Assembly (NCBI RefSeq): GCF_019175385.1
Contig: NC_083344.1
Span: 2,828,965-2,892,964 of the forward strand
DNA length: 64,000 nt
Source: Lycium barbarum
Lineage: Eukaryota > Streptophyta > Magnoliopsida > Solanales > Solanaceae
Direction: 5' to 3'
Part shown: positions 12,864-24,209 of the stretch, in pieces
Numbering within the stretch: position 1 is the stretch's first letter
Layout of the letters: the number at the start of each line of letters is the position of its first letter
Made by a program: the position numbers and the translations under genes
The notes under the pieces: generated by a model
Database searches by the model: none
What the model was told of the DNA's origin: nothing
The model's input: only the letters and a program-made list of their open reading frames with translations

Positions 12864-13127
12864 TTACCGATTTGATATAGGACTTGGCCCACTTGGAACT
12901 TCATGATCACCAGCTTCAAATTCTCTATTAGTAAAAGTGGAAGAGGATGAAGAGTTCTGAGGATTATTTCTAGGGATCTTTCTTGAGTGAAATTTCATTG
13001 TTACTTTCGAAGAATGAGGAGGATATGAATGAACAAGGATGAGGAAAATGAAGAAAAGGGTACATAAGAAAAGGGAAGATTGATATTTAAATGTTGAGAT
13101 TTCTGAGTTTTTCATCGATTTTGCCAT
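12864..13127 (-). CDS. TDIF-type CLE peptide precursor (CLE41/44-like)
   Basis: An 87-residue precursor of the plant CLE signalling family. It has a basic N-terminus, a hydrophobic secretion signal at about residues 16-34 (SSLFLCTLFFIFLILVHSYP), a Ser/Asn-rich variable middle, and the CLE dodecapeptide HEVPSGPSPISN at residues 75-86 (12,870-12,905), followed by Arg and stop. TDIF of Arabidopsis CLE41/44 and Zinnia is HEVPSGPNPISN, so this copy differs only at position 8 (Ser for Asn). TDIF-class peptides are secreted, act through the receptor kinase PXY/TDR, and keep vascular cambium cells dividing while blocking xylem differentiation. A TATA-like box lies about 75 bases upstream. The stop codon overlaps a strong splice donor (CG|GTAAGT), so an intron at the end of the coding region is possible. 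A broken paralogue lies at 55,508-55,768. The family call is firm; whether this gene is expressed is unknown. Confidence 0.85.
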   Translation of the reverse strand: MAKSMKNSEISTFKYQSSLFLCTLFFIFLILVHSYPPHSSKVTMKFHSRKIPRNNPQNSSSSSTFTNREFEAGDHEVPSGPSPISNR

Positions 13128-13198
13128 GTTATTATCCGAGAAAAGAAATCCCTCCCGACCAAGAGCCCACTAGAGACTAAAAGACCTAATCAATGTGG

Positions 13199-13207
13199 CT
13201 ATATAAA
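13199..13207 (-). promoter_or_regulatory. TATA-like box of the CLE gene
   Basis: On the minus strand TTTATATAG lies about 75 bases upstream of the CLE start codon. The duplicate locus has TTTATAAAG at the same place (about 55,841-55,849). Both are plausible TATA boxes at the right spacing for a short 5' leader. Confidence 0.5.
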
Positions 13208-13348
13208 GGCAGCAGACAGGAAGAAAGGAAAGAAAAGAGAGTTTAAGTTATGCACGTTGAGAGTGTCATAATTTTTTTCATTAGGGATATGGCTGCAATA
13301 AAGGAAAATATTTTTTAAGAGAAATAGTTGTTTTCTTATTTATATTCT

Positions 13349-13610
13349 GGTGTTTGGTAAGTAAATAGAAATATCACCCTAAGAGAATTTATATAAAGTT
13401 TAGACAAACACTATGAGATGGAAATGGAGATGGCAATTAGCATGGAATGCCCACTTATAGAACTTGTTTTACCTAGTTAAGTCATTGTTTTTATTCTTAA
13501 GAAACTTATTTTCTGATATAATATTTTTAAAAATATTTTGACCAACTATAAATATGTTAAATTGAAAAATATTTTTCAGAAAATATTTTCCTGCAAACCA
13601 AACACACCCT
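13349..13610. mobile_element. MITE present in both duplicate copies
   Basis: The left edge GGTGTTTGGTAAG is mirrored by the right edge AACCAAACACACCCT. The interior contains AAAATATTTT words that fold back. The same element is at 58,911-59,241, so it predates the duplication. Superfamily not established. Confidence 0.55.
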
Positions 13611-14785
13611 ATAAGTACAATTTAACTTGTTATAATTAATATATTACTCCTGCACGTCATGCATATGATTGATATGAAAAAATGACCTGTTATTATGATC
13701 AATTTAACCTAATAATATAAAAGAATCTTACATGTTAGTGCATATATGAACACTATAAAAAAAGAGTAATTTGCGGAGATTGAAAATTATAATCACAGGA
13801 GTTCTAACTTCCGTTATTTGCTAAAAGAAGCTAAAACCTCCAGAATTGCAACTTCCAATTTCCGGAAATTACTTTTTTTTTTAATAGTGGAAAATCAAGA
13901 GAGGGGAAAAACAAGGAGAAAGGAGGGATTATAAATTTCAAGATGGAGAAGTTAAAGTTGATGGAACTTGCAAAAAGGTTAAGGTTTTGGATATTCGATA
14001 AAGATTTTTGTTGAAAGAAAGAACCTGCTTAACGTGGAATTATATAAGAAAAGAAAGGTGCCAAACTGGGCCAGAATGACTTTGGAACCTTTCATGACTT
14101 TCGTAACTTTCCTTTTTAATTAATGATCATTTGTACCTTTATTAATCAAAGTGATTATCTAAATCTAGATACCACCATCACGCGCGGGTACCGAATATCG
14201 GGTGGAAAAAAAGACTGAAATCATCTGTTCTTAATTACTTTATACTATAATAATTTGACTTTTGTTTTTTCAAAATATCCCTATTAATATTTTACACATT
14301 AAAATGTGAATCTTGCAATTTTTTCACATGGTTATTAAAAAAAAAATAGTGGATATATAATGGAATTGTTAGCAAGGTTGACAGACCTTTTAGTATAGTT
14401 CATATAATGTCTTTTCCGGAAGTTAGAAGAAATGCTTCCATGTACATCGATTAGTAGGTACGAGAGGATCCGAGATTTAAATTCATTGGGCTTGTTTTTT
14501 CAAATTAATTAAAAACTAACTTATTCAACGATTTCATCTCTCACGTCATTTCACATGATTAGGAATCAAAACGTTTAGAAAATAACACCATTATTGTAAG
14601 TAACCAAATGATTTTTATGGGTAATAGCTAGTGCAATGTTTATTTTTCCCAAGTTAATTAGTTCATGTTCAAGTTAACCTTTGAAACCAATGAAAACGAA
14701 ATTGTAGAAGAGTACAAAACTGGTGAAACTACCTTGTAAAATGACTTTAGTGTGAACGCTGTTTTATCTTTTTTAACATTATTAG

Positions 14786-15726
14786 CTGGATATAGGTTCA
14801 ATCAGAGAACAAATATGTTTGACGTGACTCAGATGGACAATTTTTTTTTTTGTCTTAATAATCCCTCTTTTGTGAACTATTGATATGTGTTTCATTATGA
14901 ATTGTTGGTGCACGATCGCCAAATATTTACTTACATGCATCAACCGAGGGACATATTTAGAATTTCAAAAGATGGTATACGATTACGTATAGGTGAATTC
15001 AAAATTTAGTTACATTCATGTTAAATTTTTAAGTTCGTACCATAAACCTATTACACTTTTGAAATTATAAGTTTACATTAGTTTATAATTTTAGTAACAA
15101 ATCTACACTTCGTTTTGAAATTTTGGGGGCTCAGTTAACCCCTGACTATATGCTACATCTTTACTGCTACCAGTTTTAATACAGACATCTGATTTGACTA
15201 AATATAATTAAATATAATTTTACTATCACAAAAATAGGTTGAATATGATTTTGAATATATCCGACTATTGAGAATTCCGAAAAAACATATTAAACAAAGA
15301 TGGACAAAAAAAGTACTTAAGTAAATGCAAAAAGGGACACCAGACCTGTGCATCCTCATGGGTGAACCCTATTCGGGGGAGGGGGGAAGGAACAAAATAT
15401 CAAGAAAGACGTGAGATCTGAAATCAGAGCTTAATTATAAGATAGACATGAAATTTGAATCCCCCAAACTTTACTTATAAAGAAGCACTTAATAATTATT
15501 GGCCGACAGACACACACATGTATAATATACGCAATCGCTATACATGACTTAGGAAGAGGAGCATGTGTTCACGTAAACCTACTTTGGCGTCCACTTTATT
15601 ATATGTACATATGCAGTAAATTTTTCAAACAAATCTGTAGAATTTAGACTAAATTTATTGGATTCTGCCAAATTGAATTCGTACTTTCCCTGCATGCTAG
15701 CACTCCGACCCTGATGGCTTGGTCGG
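14786..15726. other. Intergenic sequence, no gene seen
   Basis: No coding region or element end is recognisable. A C-poor, G-rich tract (GGGGGAGGGGGGAAGG) occurs near 15,374-15,389. Confidence 0.4.
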
Positions 15727-16161
15727 TGTCATGACCTGAAATCGTTTAGTCTTGCGGGCACCTACCATTTCCCACCTTTGGTAGGCGAACCCTTCCCTTA
15801 TCCAACACATAATCTATCAATGCGGAAGAATAATATAAATGCTGATAAGTCTCAAATATCATATAGAAGTAATAAGTGCGGAAATACATAAACTACCCAA
15901 GGCATTTGGTCTATATCAGTACAAGAGCTACTAATCACTATAATATAAGTTTAAACCACTAAGTACAAATATCTGAATATTGCCATGGAAGGCTCATAAA
16001 ACGATAAGGAATGCTAGCCGAAAGTGAAAAAACAGATATAATGAGGAATGGAAACCGGCTGTAGATCTGGCAGTGGCTCATCCTAATGATCATCCTAAGT
16101 CTCCAAAGGAACTGCCTCGCGGATCACTCAAGAGGGCCTGGCGTACATCCTGTCTCATACT

Positions 16162-16214
16162 CTACACCCCGAAAAGGAGTGTAGCAAGGTAACATCAGTA
16201 CAACAACACGTACT
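16162..16214 (-). other. Conserved LTR double stem-loop (family A, minus copy)
   Basis: In element sense the first hairpin pairs AGTAC with GTACT (16,197-16,201 / 16,210-16,214). The second pairs CTACAC with GTGTAG (16,179-16,184 / 16,162-16,167) around an 11-base pyrimidine-rich loop. It lies 435 bases from the LTR 3' end. Confidence 0.6.
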
Positions 16215-16629
16215 AAGTAGGCTTCATAGGCCGACAACAATTAATTCACATATATAAAAGAAAGAAATCAACAAATAGTCAAGTAAACAATCAAATATGG
16301 TTACAAAGCAAGCACAAGTCATCTCACGGTAATAATGACCACAATAGATCTCTGTAACCTCAAGTCATAGCCTAGGAGAAAGTCTCTAATCCTCGAGTCA
16401 GTCAATCCACAAGTATGTATTAATCAGGCACACGACAATTCAAGTCAATGATCAACCAAGGAATCAACGCGGAATGCGCCATGCCATAATATAAATGCAA
16501 CATCCAAAATCAGAGATGTAAATGGAAGTAATATGAATGCACGTGTGATGCAATGAAATGATACACACATGCCACAGACGGAATACCTCCATGTCTCGAT
16601 AGTCATGATCCACGGGGGACCCGCGAAGT

Positions 16630-16800
16630 CCATGTACCTATTGCAGTGTACAGGCCGATCCAATATATGTTGCGGAACGTGCAACCCGATCCAATATCTA
16701 TGGTGAGGAGTGCAACCCGATCCAATATATATGTTGCGGGATGCAACCCGATCCAAATATATAAATCTATGTTGCAGAACGTGCAACTTGGTCCAAATGC
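16630..16800 (-). repeat. Tandem ~40-bp repeats inside the LTR
   Basis: The phrase GCAACCCGATCCAATAT recurs about five times with variation (16,646, 16,681, 16,712, 16,744, 16,786 region). Similar mid-LTR tandem repeats, of unrelated sequence, occur in the other long LTRs of the window. Confidence 0.7.
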
Positions 16801-18192
16801 ATGAATATAAATACATGAATGACAATAATAACTCAAAGAATAAGTAAAGTGCATCTCCGACATAATCAATCGTTTCGTACCATAACTTATCCATCTCAGC
16901 CTTAAACTGTATCATGATGTCAATGAGAATATATCAATATCAATCATGCCACACATGGATACATATCACAATAACAAGAATAAGTCAAGTCTCCCCTCCA
17001 GAGAAGACAATACCCACTAAGTAAAAGGTAATGGTTTCACAATCATAATAAGGCAACTAAGCATCAAGTCTAATACCACACATGTGGCGACGAGCCAATA
17101 CAAAACAAGAGGCAATGATCACATATGAAGTATGGAATGCATGCCGTACATTTCCTCAGCCTCATTTAGACATATCAATCACAATCATCCTTAAATTTAT
17201 ATTATAATATGCAAATCAACATTTCAATTCTCAATAACAATAGTGTTTTGACATATGACAACGGAGTAACAATAGGGAGAGGGGAAAATATGTCAGTCAT
17301 AAGAATATCATGCATATCCAGTAGGGCGACAGGCCCAATCATTACAATCATGGCGAAGAGCCCACTTAGTCAATCAACAATACCGACCTAAGAATATCCA
17401 TCCCAACTTCATACCCGAAGGCTTAACATGCTTTCTCTGTCAATAACTAACTTCTACGTATGCTTCGCTAACTAGAGTCTAACCGAAAGGTAAGTCGTAA
17501 CCTACCTGGTAGCCGGGGGGGAGGGGGAAGCCACGAACAATCAAACCTTCGCCCTGCCTTTTTAGAGAGCCTCCAAATACTCAAAGTATATCCATAATTG
17601 ATTTCTAAATTAGAAATAAGGAAGAACAATACCCACATTGCTTTATTATCTTTCGAGTCAAAATCGACTAGGGAAAAAAGGAAAAACGGGCCCATAAGGG
17701 TAAAATGGGTATTTCAAAGGTGAAATCGGTAACCCAACGTTCTAGAGGTTCAATTCTACTCTTCAATATCTATATTAACTCAAGATTAGGTCAAATTCAT
17801 CATTCAAGTCAACCCCCCCCCCCCCCCCCCCCCCAATTTGAGTATAAACCCTAACTTTCAATTTTTCAATTCATCAACATAAATGGAAGATTCAAGCCTA
17901 TTAGTCACTAATTCATCAATTCCATGCTTAGGTTAGTCAAATCCACCAACAAATATCATTTAGAAAGACTAAAACTCAAATAGTGAAGTAAATATCAAAA
18001 CCCATCTTCCTTCTTAAGTTTTATAGATTTTCTATCATGGATTGGATTTATGCTTAAGAAAGGTAAAAAAATGAAATCTAGGTTAGAGAACTTACCCTCA
18101 AGAGAAATCAGTTAAGAACCTCCTCAAATCGCTTCAAAGATGCTTAAAAATAATAATGAAGTGATAGGAAATGAAGGGTTTTAACGTAGGCA

Positions 18193-18385
18193 TTAAATAG
18201 AATTTGGCCCACAGTGTTCGCTGCAGCGGTCACTGGTCCGCTACAAAGGGCTCGCGCTAGCGACCAACCACTCGCTATCACGAATCTGCTGTGGCGACTC
18301 ACCACAAGTCCCTCATCCTCGCCATAGCGGACCAGGCCCCGCTGTGGCTGGTTCGCTACATGCAACTAGTGCCGCTACAACGGAC
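18193..18385 (-). promoter_or_regulatory. LTR core promoter: palindrome cluster plus TATA
   Basis: In element sense a run of CCGCTNNAGCGG-type words (for example CGCTGCAGCG at 18,219-18,228 and CGCTAGCG at 18,255-18,262) is followed by a TATA-like TATTTAA (18,193-18,199). The region is markedly more GC-rich than its surroundings. The promoter role is inferred from position and TATA. Confidence 0.5.
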
Positions 18386-18411
18386 ACCAGACACCAGACA
18401 CCAGACACCAG
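18386..18411. repeat. Short tandem repeat of CAGACAC
   Basis: The heptamer CAGACAC is repeated about four times, next to the palindrome cluster of the LTR. Confidence 0.8.
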
Positions 18412-18877
18412 AAAACTTCTAGTTTTTCACTATCTCAATCCCAAAATCTAACCATCAATCGAGACCTCCCAGATACCTACCAGACATGCAATCATACATA
18501 AAAATACGCTACGGACTCATTCGCAGTATCGAAATTCGCAACAGAGGTCTATTTGACCGGGTCGACACTCAATGACCAAAGATCAACTTTCTAACCAATA
18601 ATCCCAAACACTCCCGGGTGCCTCAGTGACCGAACTGAACATCCCACCAAGTCATAATCGATTATCTGGACCTCTCAAAATCGACGGATTTTCAAAAAAG
18701 GTCCGTTTACTCAAAAGTCAACTATTGGTCAAATATTTTTCACTTTAAGGCTCTATTTCACATAAGTCATCATAAATCTCGCCCGAATATCTCAGGAATC
18801 GTACTAATAAGGCTTAGGGAAGGGTCAACGGGGGTAAATGTGTAAAAAACGCTATAACGAGCAAATAGGTCGTTACA

Positions 18878-19499
18878 GTTTGTTTCTCATAAAATATTTC
18901 TTTGATCGAAACTAGCCCCAACTATAGAAAACGAGCATAAATTATATACATCGCCCATTTAACTCAAGATGTGTAAATTCATTTCCCAAACTGTGTAACA
19001 GCCCACAAGTTCTGTCTCTCTCTCTATATATATAACTCATCTAAATTTTGAATAACTAACATCTAAACCTTACTAACTTAAGACATGATGTTATATTATG
19101 TTCCTACGAGGAAATTTACTGGAACTGGTTATGTTCCCAAAGAATCTTGCATAAGATAGAGAACCATTCAGCTCTAGAAAATGAAAGGAAGGAAAGAAGA
19201 AAAGTAGGTGCATGGTGTTTAAATACTTATCCCTACAAGGTATTTATATTTTATTAATTATTTTAGTTTAATAAAAAATTAAAGTAAGAAAATATATCAC
19301 TAAGTCATGGTTAAGTAATGAATTCATAAAAGACACGTCTTGCATTTATTGATAGGGTGTAAACATCCTGCGTGAGGAAGGTTTTACCGTGCATGCATGG
19401 TGGATGTTAGAATATGGAAGAGATGATGGTTGCTTTTTTTATGGCTTGCAGATGTGGATTCAAGATTTAATAGTTATGAATGTGTCAGTTTAAATTTGA
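18878..19499. other. AT-rich spacer, no gene seen
   Basis: Contains a short CT/TA microsatellite (19,014-19,033). No coding region is supported. Confidence 0.4.
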
Positions 19500-19870
19500 T
19501 TTTTTTCAATAACTAAAGCGTTGTATTAATTACCGGTGAAACGTTACAAATCAAGCAATAACCAACACAGCATGCTTTGGTCTCAAAGTATCACAGCTAG
19601 TCTCGAGCTCTCACATATGTCCTAAGCTCAAAATGTGAAAGTAGGCAGTAAGGTTCTACATCCCGAAGGGTTTCTAACATGACATATATAGGCTATCTCT
19701 CTTGCCAAACTATCAACATTCTTACACGTTTGCTCAAACACTCTGTTGTTCCTCTCTATCCACAGTGAATCAGTACATTCTGCAAAAACCTCATACTTGT
19801 GCTGATTGGGTTTTCCCTTTGCCTTTCTGAGTGCACCATTGCTTAAAGGAGTCCTGGTCAGTTAGCTGAA
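19500..19870 (-). mobile_element. LINE retrotransposon 3' fragment
   Basis: On the minus strand an open stretch at about 19,668-19,815 encodes residues resembling the zinc-binding C-terminus of plant LINE reverse transcriptases, including SLWIERNNRVFEQ (the W-x-E-R-N-x-R-x-F signature). Downstream the sequence ends ACGCTTTAGTTATTG followed by an A run at 19,501-19,507, as LINE 3' ends do. The element is severely 5'-truncated. Confidence 0.6.
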
Positions 19871-20067
19871 ATGGGTGACTTTGGCTCCACATTAGCATTT
19901 TGTTCCATAAACTGAGAGAGAGCGATTTTTATGGTTTCTATAGTTCATTGTGTATACATGTTCAGTGGATTTCTAAATGAACATACATAATATTGATCAA
20001 ACTTCTAAGTTCTGCCGAATTCATACTTTACATGCTAGCTCCGCCCCCTATGACTTGGTTGGTTTCT

Positions 20068-21259
20068 TGACGAGTGCAAAACACACCTCTAAAGTAGAGC
20101 CCTCGCTAGTCAAAGATAGTATAGATCATGTCGATCCCGCGAGGATTGGGTTTCTTATGCTAATTAGTATTGCTTGATTATTATTTGAGAAATCCGATAG
20201 TTTTTTTAAAGATAATGTTTAAAATTAATAGTGACTGGAAAAATAAATAGCCAACGCAATTAGAACAAATGCTTATAACTCAGAGAGATAAATGAATTGA
20301 GTCAAGAATCCACCTATAGAATAATTAGCGATTTCAATACCTTTCACCAACTATCGTTAAAGTATGAATGTTTCTTGCGAATACATTCAATCCCTCTAAT
20401 AAAGAAAAAGATGTATAAAGATGCGAAAGTAGTGTTTAATGATTCCCTATAGATAGAAAAGGATAGATTTCTTTCGAATATCTAAGTGACGGTTCTAAAT
20501 TAAGGTATCCTTCTTGCGAATAGAATCAATATTCAACACAAGAACATCCTACAGCCAATCAAAGCAGTGGAGTTTCTTGAGATATATCTTGCGATTAATA
20601 AATCATTGAACTCCTCAAGGAATCACATAAGAACATGAGATGAAATATAAATTAATCGCTAATCAAATCATAGTTTTCATCAAAACTCAACCACGAGAAA
20701 GTTACTCCATAGATGGAGGAATAACAATCAGAGAAAAGTTATGAGTCATCGTGTTCACAACAAAAGATTAAGAGAAAAAGAAGGTTTAGAAGAACTCTAA
20801 ATCTCTTGAATCCTCCTTGAAAATCTTGAGTTTGATCTTCTTTTCTCTCCTCTTTTCTCCCAAAAGCTGCGTCTGGAAAATGTGTGGCTCCCCCCTCTAG
20901 CCGTCCTCCAAAAATTCTATTTATAAGCCTTGCTCAAACTTTAATAATTAAAAGGCTGAAAATTTGCATGCAGGGTCGCGCCGTCGCAGCAACCATAACT
21001 CCATCGTTGCGATGGTCATGGCAGATTTACAAATTATGAAGGAGCATTGCAGCGCCAAAACTTGACTCTGCGACGGTCAGGGCTGTTTTGTTCTCAATTA
21101 GACTTCAACCAACTTTCTTCTTTTATTGCAACTCTTGTGCTTGATTCTGGCATATTCCTACTTATCTCTTCCATTGAGGAATTACTTCATATAATACTTA
21201 AAATTCAATAACTCAAGCATGGGAAAAAGCATAAATACGCATATGAATGTGACTCATCA
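20068..21259 (-). repeat. 3' LTR of an Athila/Tat-like gypsy element (1.2 kb)
   Basis: On the minus strand it begins TGATGAGTCAC (21,259) right after a polypurine tract and ends GCACTCGTCA (20,068). The ends TGA.GAGT...ACTC.TCA are inverted. A CCTCGCGGGATCGA motif near the 3' end (about 20,131-20,146) resembles the CCTGTGGGATTCGA motif in the LTR at 35,975-37,379. It contains a TATA box (20,918-20,925) with palindromic words upstream. Confidence 0.65.
20918..21085 (-). promoter_or_regulatory. LTR core promoter: palindromes plus TATAAATA
   Basis: In element sense GC-rich inverted words (CCATCG-TTG-CGATGG at 21,001-21,015, GCTGCGACGGCGCG, GACCGTCGCAG) are followed by TATAAATA (20,918-20,925) about 45 bases on. 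The promoter role is inferred. Confidence 0.55.
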
Positions 21260-21273
21260 AACTCCCCCACACT
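21260..21273 (-). other. Polypurine tract
   Basis: On the minus strand AGTGTGGGGGAGTT sits directly before the TGATGAGTC start of the LTR. This is the expected second-strand primer position for a gypsy element. Confidence 0.6.
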
Positions 21274-22560
21274 TGAACCATCGCTTATCCTCAAGCAAAA
21301 ATAAGGACTCGACCAGAAAACAATAAAGGCAGGACAACGAAAATCAGTTGAGAGCTTTCTTAATCCGCAATCTTGCCTTAGATCAACCAAGAGACTAAAC
21401 ACCACCTTTTCTTGCTCATACTCGCATATTGACAAAATGAACTCGTGCTTCTTGAATCCCAATATGCTTCACAAAAAGATTACCCCAGATTCAACAAAGA
21501 TATCACGCAAACATGGACAAAAGGAAGAGGCATGTTCAAGAACGATGGCACACTTATTAAATAAATTCTTATGCAACATAGAAGAGTACCATAAGCTTGC
21601 CTATTTTGTCGCTATCCACTAATGTAGGAGTTCTCAAGCAAAGATCAGGTTGGACTTTTTCATTTGGTTGTAACTTAGGCTAAGGGATAGGTATGAAAAT
21701 ATAGATAAGAGTGACTAACTTCCCTTTAACACACCATTACCAGCCAATAAAGCACACTTCCTTTTTTTTCCCCCATCCATATTCTCCAAATTGACTTCCT
21801 CCTTTTCTTTTAAATTTTCCTTGTCTTCTTTTTCTTTCTTTTTTTTTTCTTCTGAATTTGTTTCTTCTCTTTCAAACCATTTCTCCCCTTTCTGTGTTGT
21901 CTTTCATAGCTCAGGGCCATATTTTTTTTTTCATAACAATTCTCAACTTGGAGTTGTATTCTCATTTTGCTCAAGTAAGGTGTGCTCAAGGGAATATGGT
22001 GAAAAACAATAGGAACGCATAAAACAGGCTGGGGATTTCATTGGCTACCAAGAAAAACACAGGGATAATTCATTAAGGCATAACGGGCTTGACAAGGGAT
22101 GATTACAATCAGGGGCCAGGCAATTTAGGCTAAACATGGCTTAACAAGGAAGGTCTACAATCCTTTCTTAACTTGAGAACGTCCTAAGATTTCGCCTCAA
22201 ACAAGAAGAACAGCAAGTTATGGACTCAACATGTAAACACAAGAAAATGGCAACATCCTCACCACACAAATGTCATATGGAATTCAAAGATCACTCAATT
22301 TCACTTTTCCAATAAACAAGTATGAACTTGAAAAGGGAGTTCAATAGCATTCGATTCTCTGCATCGGTTTGCCTTTCAAAAAGCTCAACTCTTCTTTTTT
22401 TTTTTCAAAGAAAAATTAACCTACTTTCTCAACTAACAAACACCGGTTCAAAAATTACAACCGTGTCAAAGAACCGAAGCTCAAAAGTTATACTAGTAAA
22501 AAGAACGCAAAATAACCTATTACATTGTTACAATAGAGAACTTGAACTCCAAACATAAAT
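21274..22560 (-). mobile_element. Internal 3' region of the Athila/Tat-like element
   Basis: Sequence contiguous with the polypurine tract and LTR. I find no integrase or reverse transcriptase in it; it is pyrimidine-rich in places (21,755-21,870). It ends near the kinase exon at 22,664, so most of the element is missing. Confidence 0.4.
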
Positions 22561-22663
22561 ATATGTTGGTGAAGAATCTTATTATGATTAAATGATGCAT
22601 GTATAATCATAACCAAAAAAATGTTTAAAGCACAAAAATAATATTAAATAGAGCTTCACTTAC

Positions 22664-23054
22664 CCAAATAACTAAATTCTGTTTATGTCCATCCCTTGTT
22701 ATATCAACTGCTCTCTTCCCTGTAATTAACTCCAATAAAACAACACCAAAGCTATAAACATTAGATTTCACAGTTAATTGGCCAGTCCTTAGGTACTCTA
22801 GAGCACAATAACCATATGTTCCCATAACTGTAGAAGAAACATGTGTGTTATCACCAACTGGTCCGAGTTTTGCTAATAAAAAATCTGATAATTTGCATTG
22901 TACTCTTTATCCAACAATATATTTGAGGACTTCAAGTCTCTGTATATGACGGGTGGATTGGCTTTGTCATGTAAATATTCTAGCCCTTTGGCTGCATCTA
23001 ATGCTATTTTCATCCTGATGAACCAATTTAGTGGAGGTTTGCCTGGTTGAAGAT
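22664..23054 (-). pseudogene. PBS1-like receptor-like cytoplasmic kinase, catalytic exon (decayed)
   Basis: This is an internal exon of a receptor-like cytoplasmic kinase of subfamily VII (PBS1/PBL group). On the minus strand it reads from a good acceptor (TTTTTTTCAG, exon from 23,054) to a good donor (TGG|GTAAGT, exon end 22,664). It encodes the helix E region ([17 protein letters not shown]), the catalytic [11 protein letters not shown], and after the activation loop [20 protein letters not shown]. Damage: a one-base deletion shifts frame just before the DFG motif, DFG reads DFL, and APE reads ALE. A kinase needs the DFG aspartate-glycine turn, so even without the frameshift activity is doubtful. 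It is spliced in phase to the exon at 30,396-30,550 across an intron holding a copia element. No C-terminal exons were found. Confidence 0.85.
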
Positions 23055-23240
23055 CTGAAAAAAATATGTATTACAAATGGTTAGCAAAGAGCTGATATAC
23101 AACATTGAAGATATCGGGCAAATGGAATATTACTATTTCAGTAGACAATGACGTAGTCAGAATTTTTCATTAAGGTGATTCAAAATATAGAAAAGTAAAT
23201 ATACAAAGAAGTCAGGGATTTCAACATCTACTCTCTCTCT

Positions 23241-23245
<5 letters not shown>

Positions 23246-23297
<52 letters not shown>
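23246..23297. repeat. TA microsatellite, target of the copia insertion
   Basis: A TA dinucleotide run, interrupted by the copia element at 23,298. It resumes as TA/CA after 29,910. Confidence 0.9.
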
Positions 23298-23302
<5 letters not shown>

Positions 23303-24209
23303 AGTTTTGATATTGGTGAATGAGAAATGATGGAATGAAAAGTGAAGGGATTATAAAAGGTCTCTTTTGCTTTAGGGAATGTAAAAGGTCCCTTATGCTT
23401 TGGTTAAAATATCTGTCCCACATAGGAAAAAAGAGAGGAAAAGAGAGGTGTATATATTACATTACACCTTCTCTAGTTGCTAAAAGGGTTGAGGGGGAAA
23501 GGACCCCTCGCGCCGTCGCTCGCTCGCTCGCTCGGCTTCGGCTTCGGCTTCGGCTTCGGCTTCGGCTTCGGCTTCGGCTTCGGCTTCGGCTTCGGCTTCG
23601 GCTTCGGATTCGGCTTTGGCTTTGGCTTTGGATTTGGTCAAATGATTGATTGATAATCTTTTTGGACCAAAGTTCCTTTAATTTTAATCTAATTAATTAA
23701 TTATTTCCAGATCCTAACCCGTTAGTGACCCGGATCCTTCTGAAAGGTTGCAAACCTTTCTGAAAAGGTGCAAACCTTTTCCCAACCAGTGCGTTAATGG
23801 CTATAAATTCCAGTTAATATTTATATTATGCCTTACGAATTTTCTAATTTTCTCTATTCTTTTACTCTTCTTAAAAGTTTCTTTTCTGTGTGATATACTG
23901 CTATTGAGTGGTTCGCCGCTCCCAGAATTTGGAGTACTACTATTCTGGTAAGATAATCGTTCTATCTTGGGAGGGGATATTCCATCAACCTCGAGTACTG
24001 TGAGGGGAATAATTTCCTTAAGGATACACTTTGAACTAAGTGGGCTCGATTATATTCTGAATATATTTTTCCAACACTGTTTCTGTTCATTTTTCCAGTT
24101 TCTGCAATTTACTGGTTTTAAGTTTTTTCAGATTGTCTAATCTGCTTTTACTAAGTGTTTTATAGATTTAGAAACTTTATTTAGACTTATACAGATTATT
24201 TTGACAACA
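23298..24209 (+). repeat. Copia 5' LTR
   Basis: Starts TGTTGAGTTTTGATATTGG and ends TTTTGACAACA, matching the 3' LTR. It has lost about 70 bases present in the 3' LTR (between 23,733 and 23,740). It carries an expanded GGCTTC hexamer tract (about 23,533-23,638). Confidence 0.92.

Larger units (their letters stand above)
11816..14785. repeat. Segmental duplication, copy A (compact copy)
   Basis: This stretch is collinear with 52,234-63,769 once three insertions there are removed. Shared blocks include 11,880-12,060, the CLE gene and its flanks (12,300-13,250), the MITE at 13,349 and 13,880-14,780. Copy A contains single copies of the sequences that are target duplications in copy B (ATATTGCC at 12,020-12,027, TAAGT at 13,244-13,248, TTAAC at 14,674-14,678). 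It therefore represents the pre-insertion state. Confidence 0.9.
15727..18877 (-). mobile_element. Solo-type LTR of a gypsy element (family A), 3.15 kb
   Basis: On the minus strand it starts TGTAACGACC (18,877) and ends GGTCATGACA (15,727), the TG...CA frame of an LTR. It is homologous to the LTR pieces at 39,701-40,256 and 50,612-52,233. No internal coding region is attached. It contains a promoter region (palindromes and TATA, 18,193-18,385), tandem repeats (16,630-16,800), a 22-base C run (17,813-17,834) and paired stem-loops (16,162-16,214). Flanks GTCGG and GTTTG do not match, so a simple solo LTR with intact target duplication is not shown; recombination between elements is possible. 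Confidence 0.75.

Noticed and set aside
16630..16800. Regularly spaced repeats resembling a CRISPR array
   Set aside because: The repeats are imperfect, spacers are not unique, and they lie inside a plant LTR with no cas genes.
17813..17834. 22-base C run, and a 19-base G run at 33,470
   Set aside because: Both sit in LTRs at T-rich/G-rich words and look like ordinary homopolymer slippage. Lengths may also be sequencing artefacts.
21791..22012. 73-residue Phe/Ser-rich plus-strand frame
   Set aside because: Translation of a pyrimidine-rich tract in the internal region of the Athila/Tat-like element. No domain.
23320..23649. Open frame with Arg-Leu repeats
   Set aside because: It translates the GGCTTC hexamer tract of the copia LTR. 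No protein signature, and the 3' LTR counterpart differs completely.
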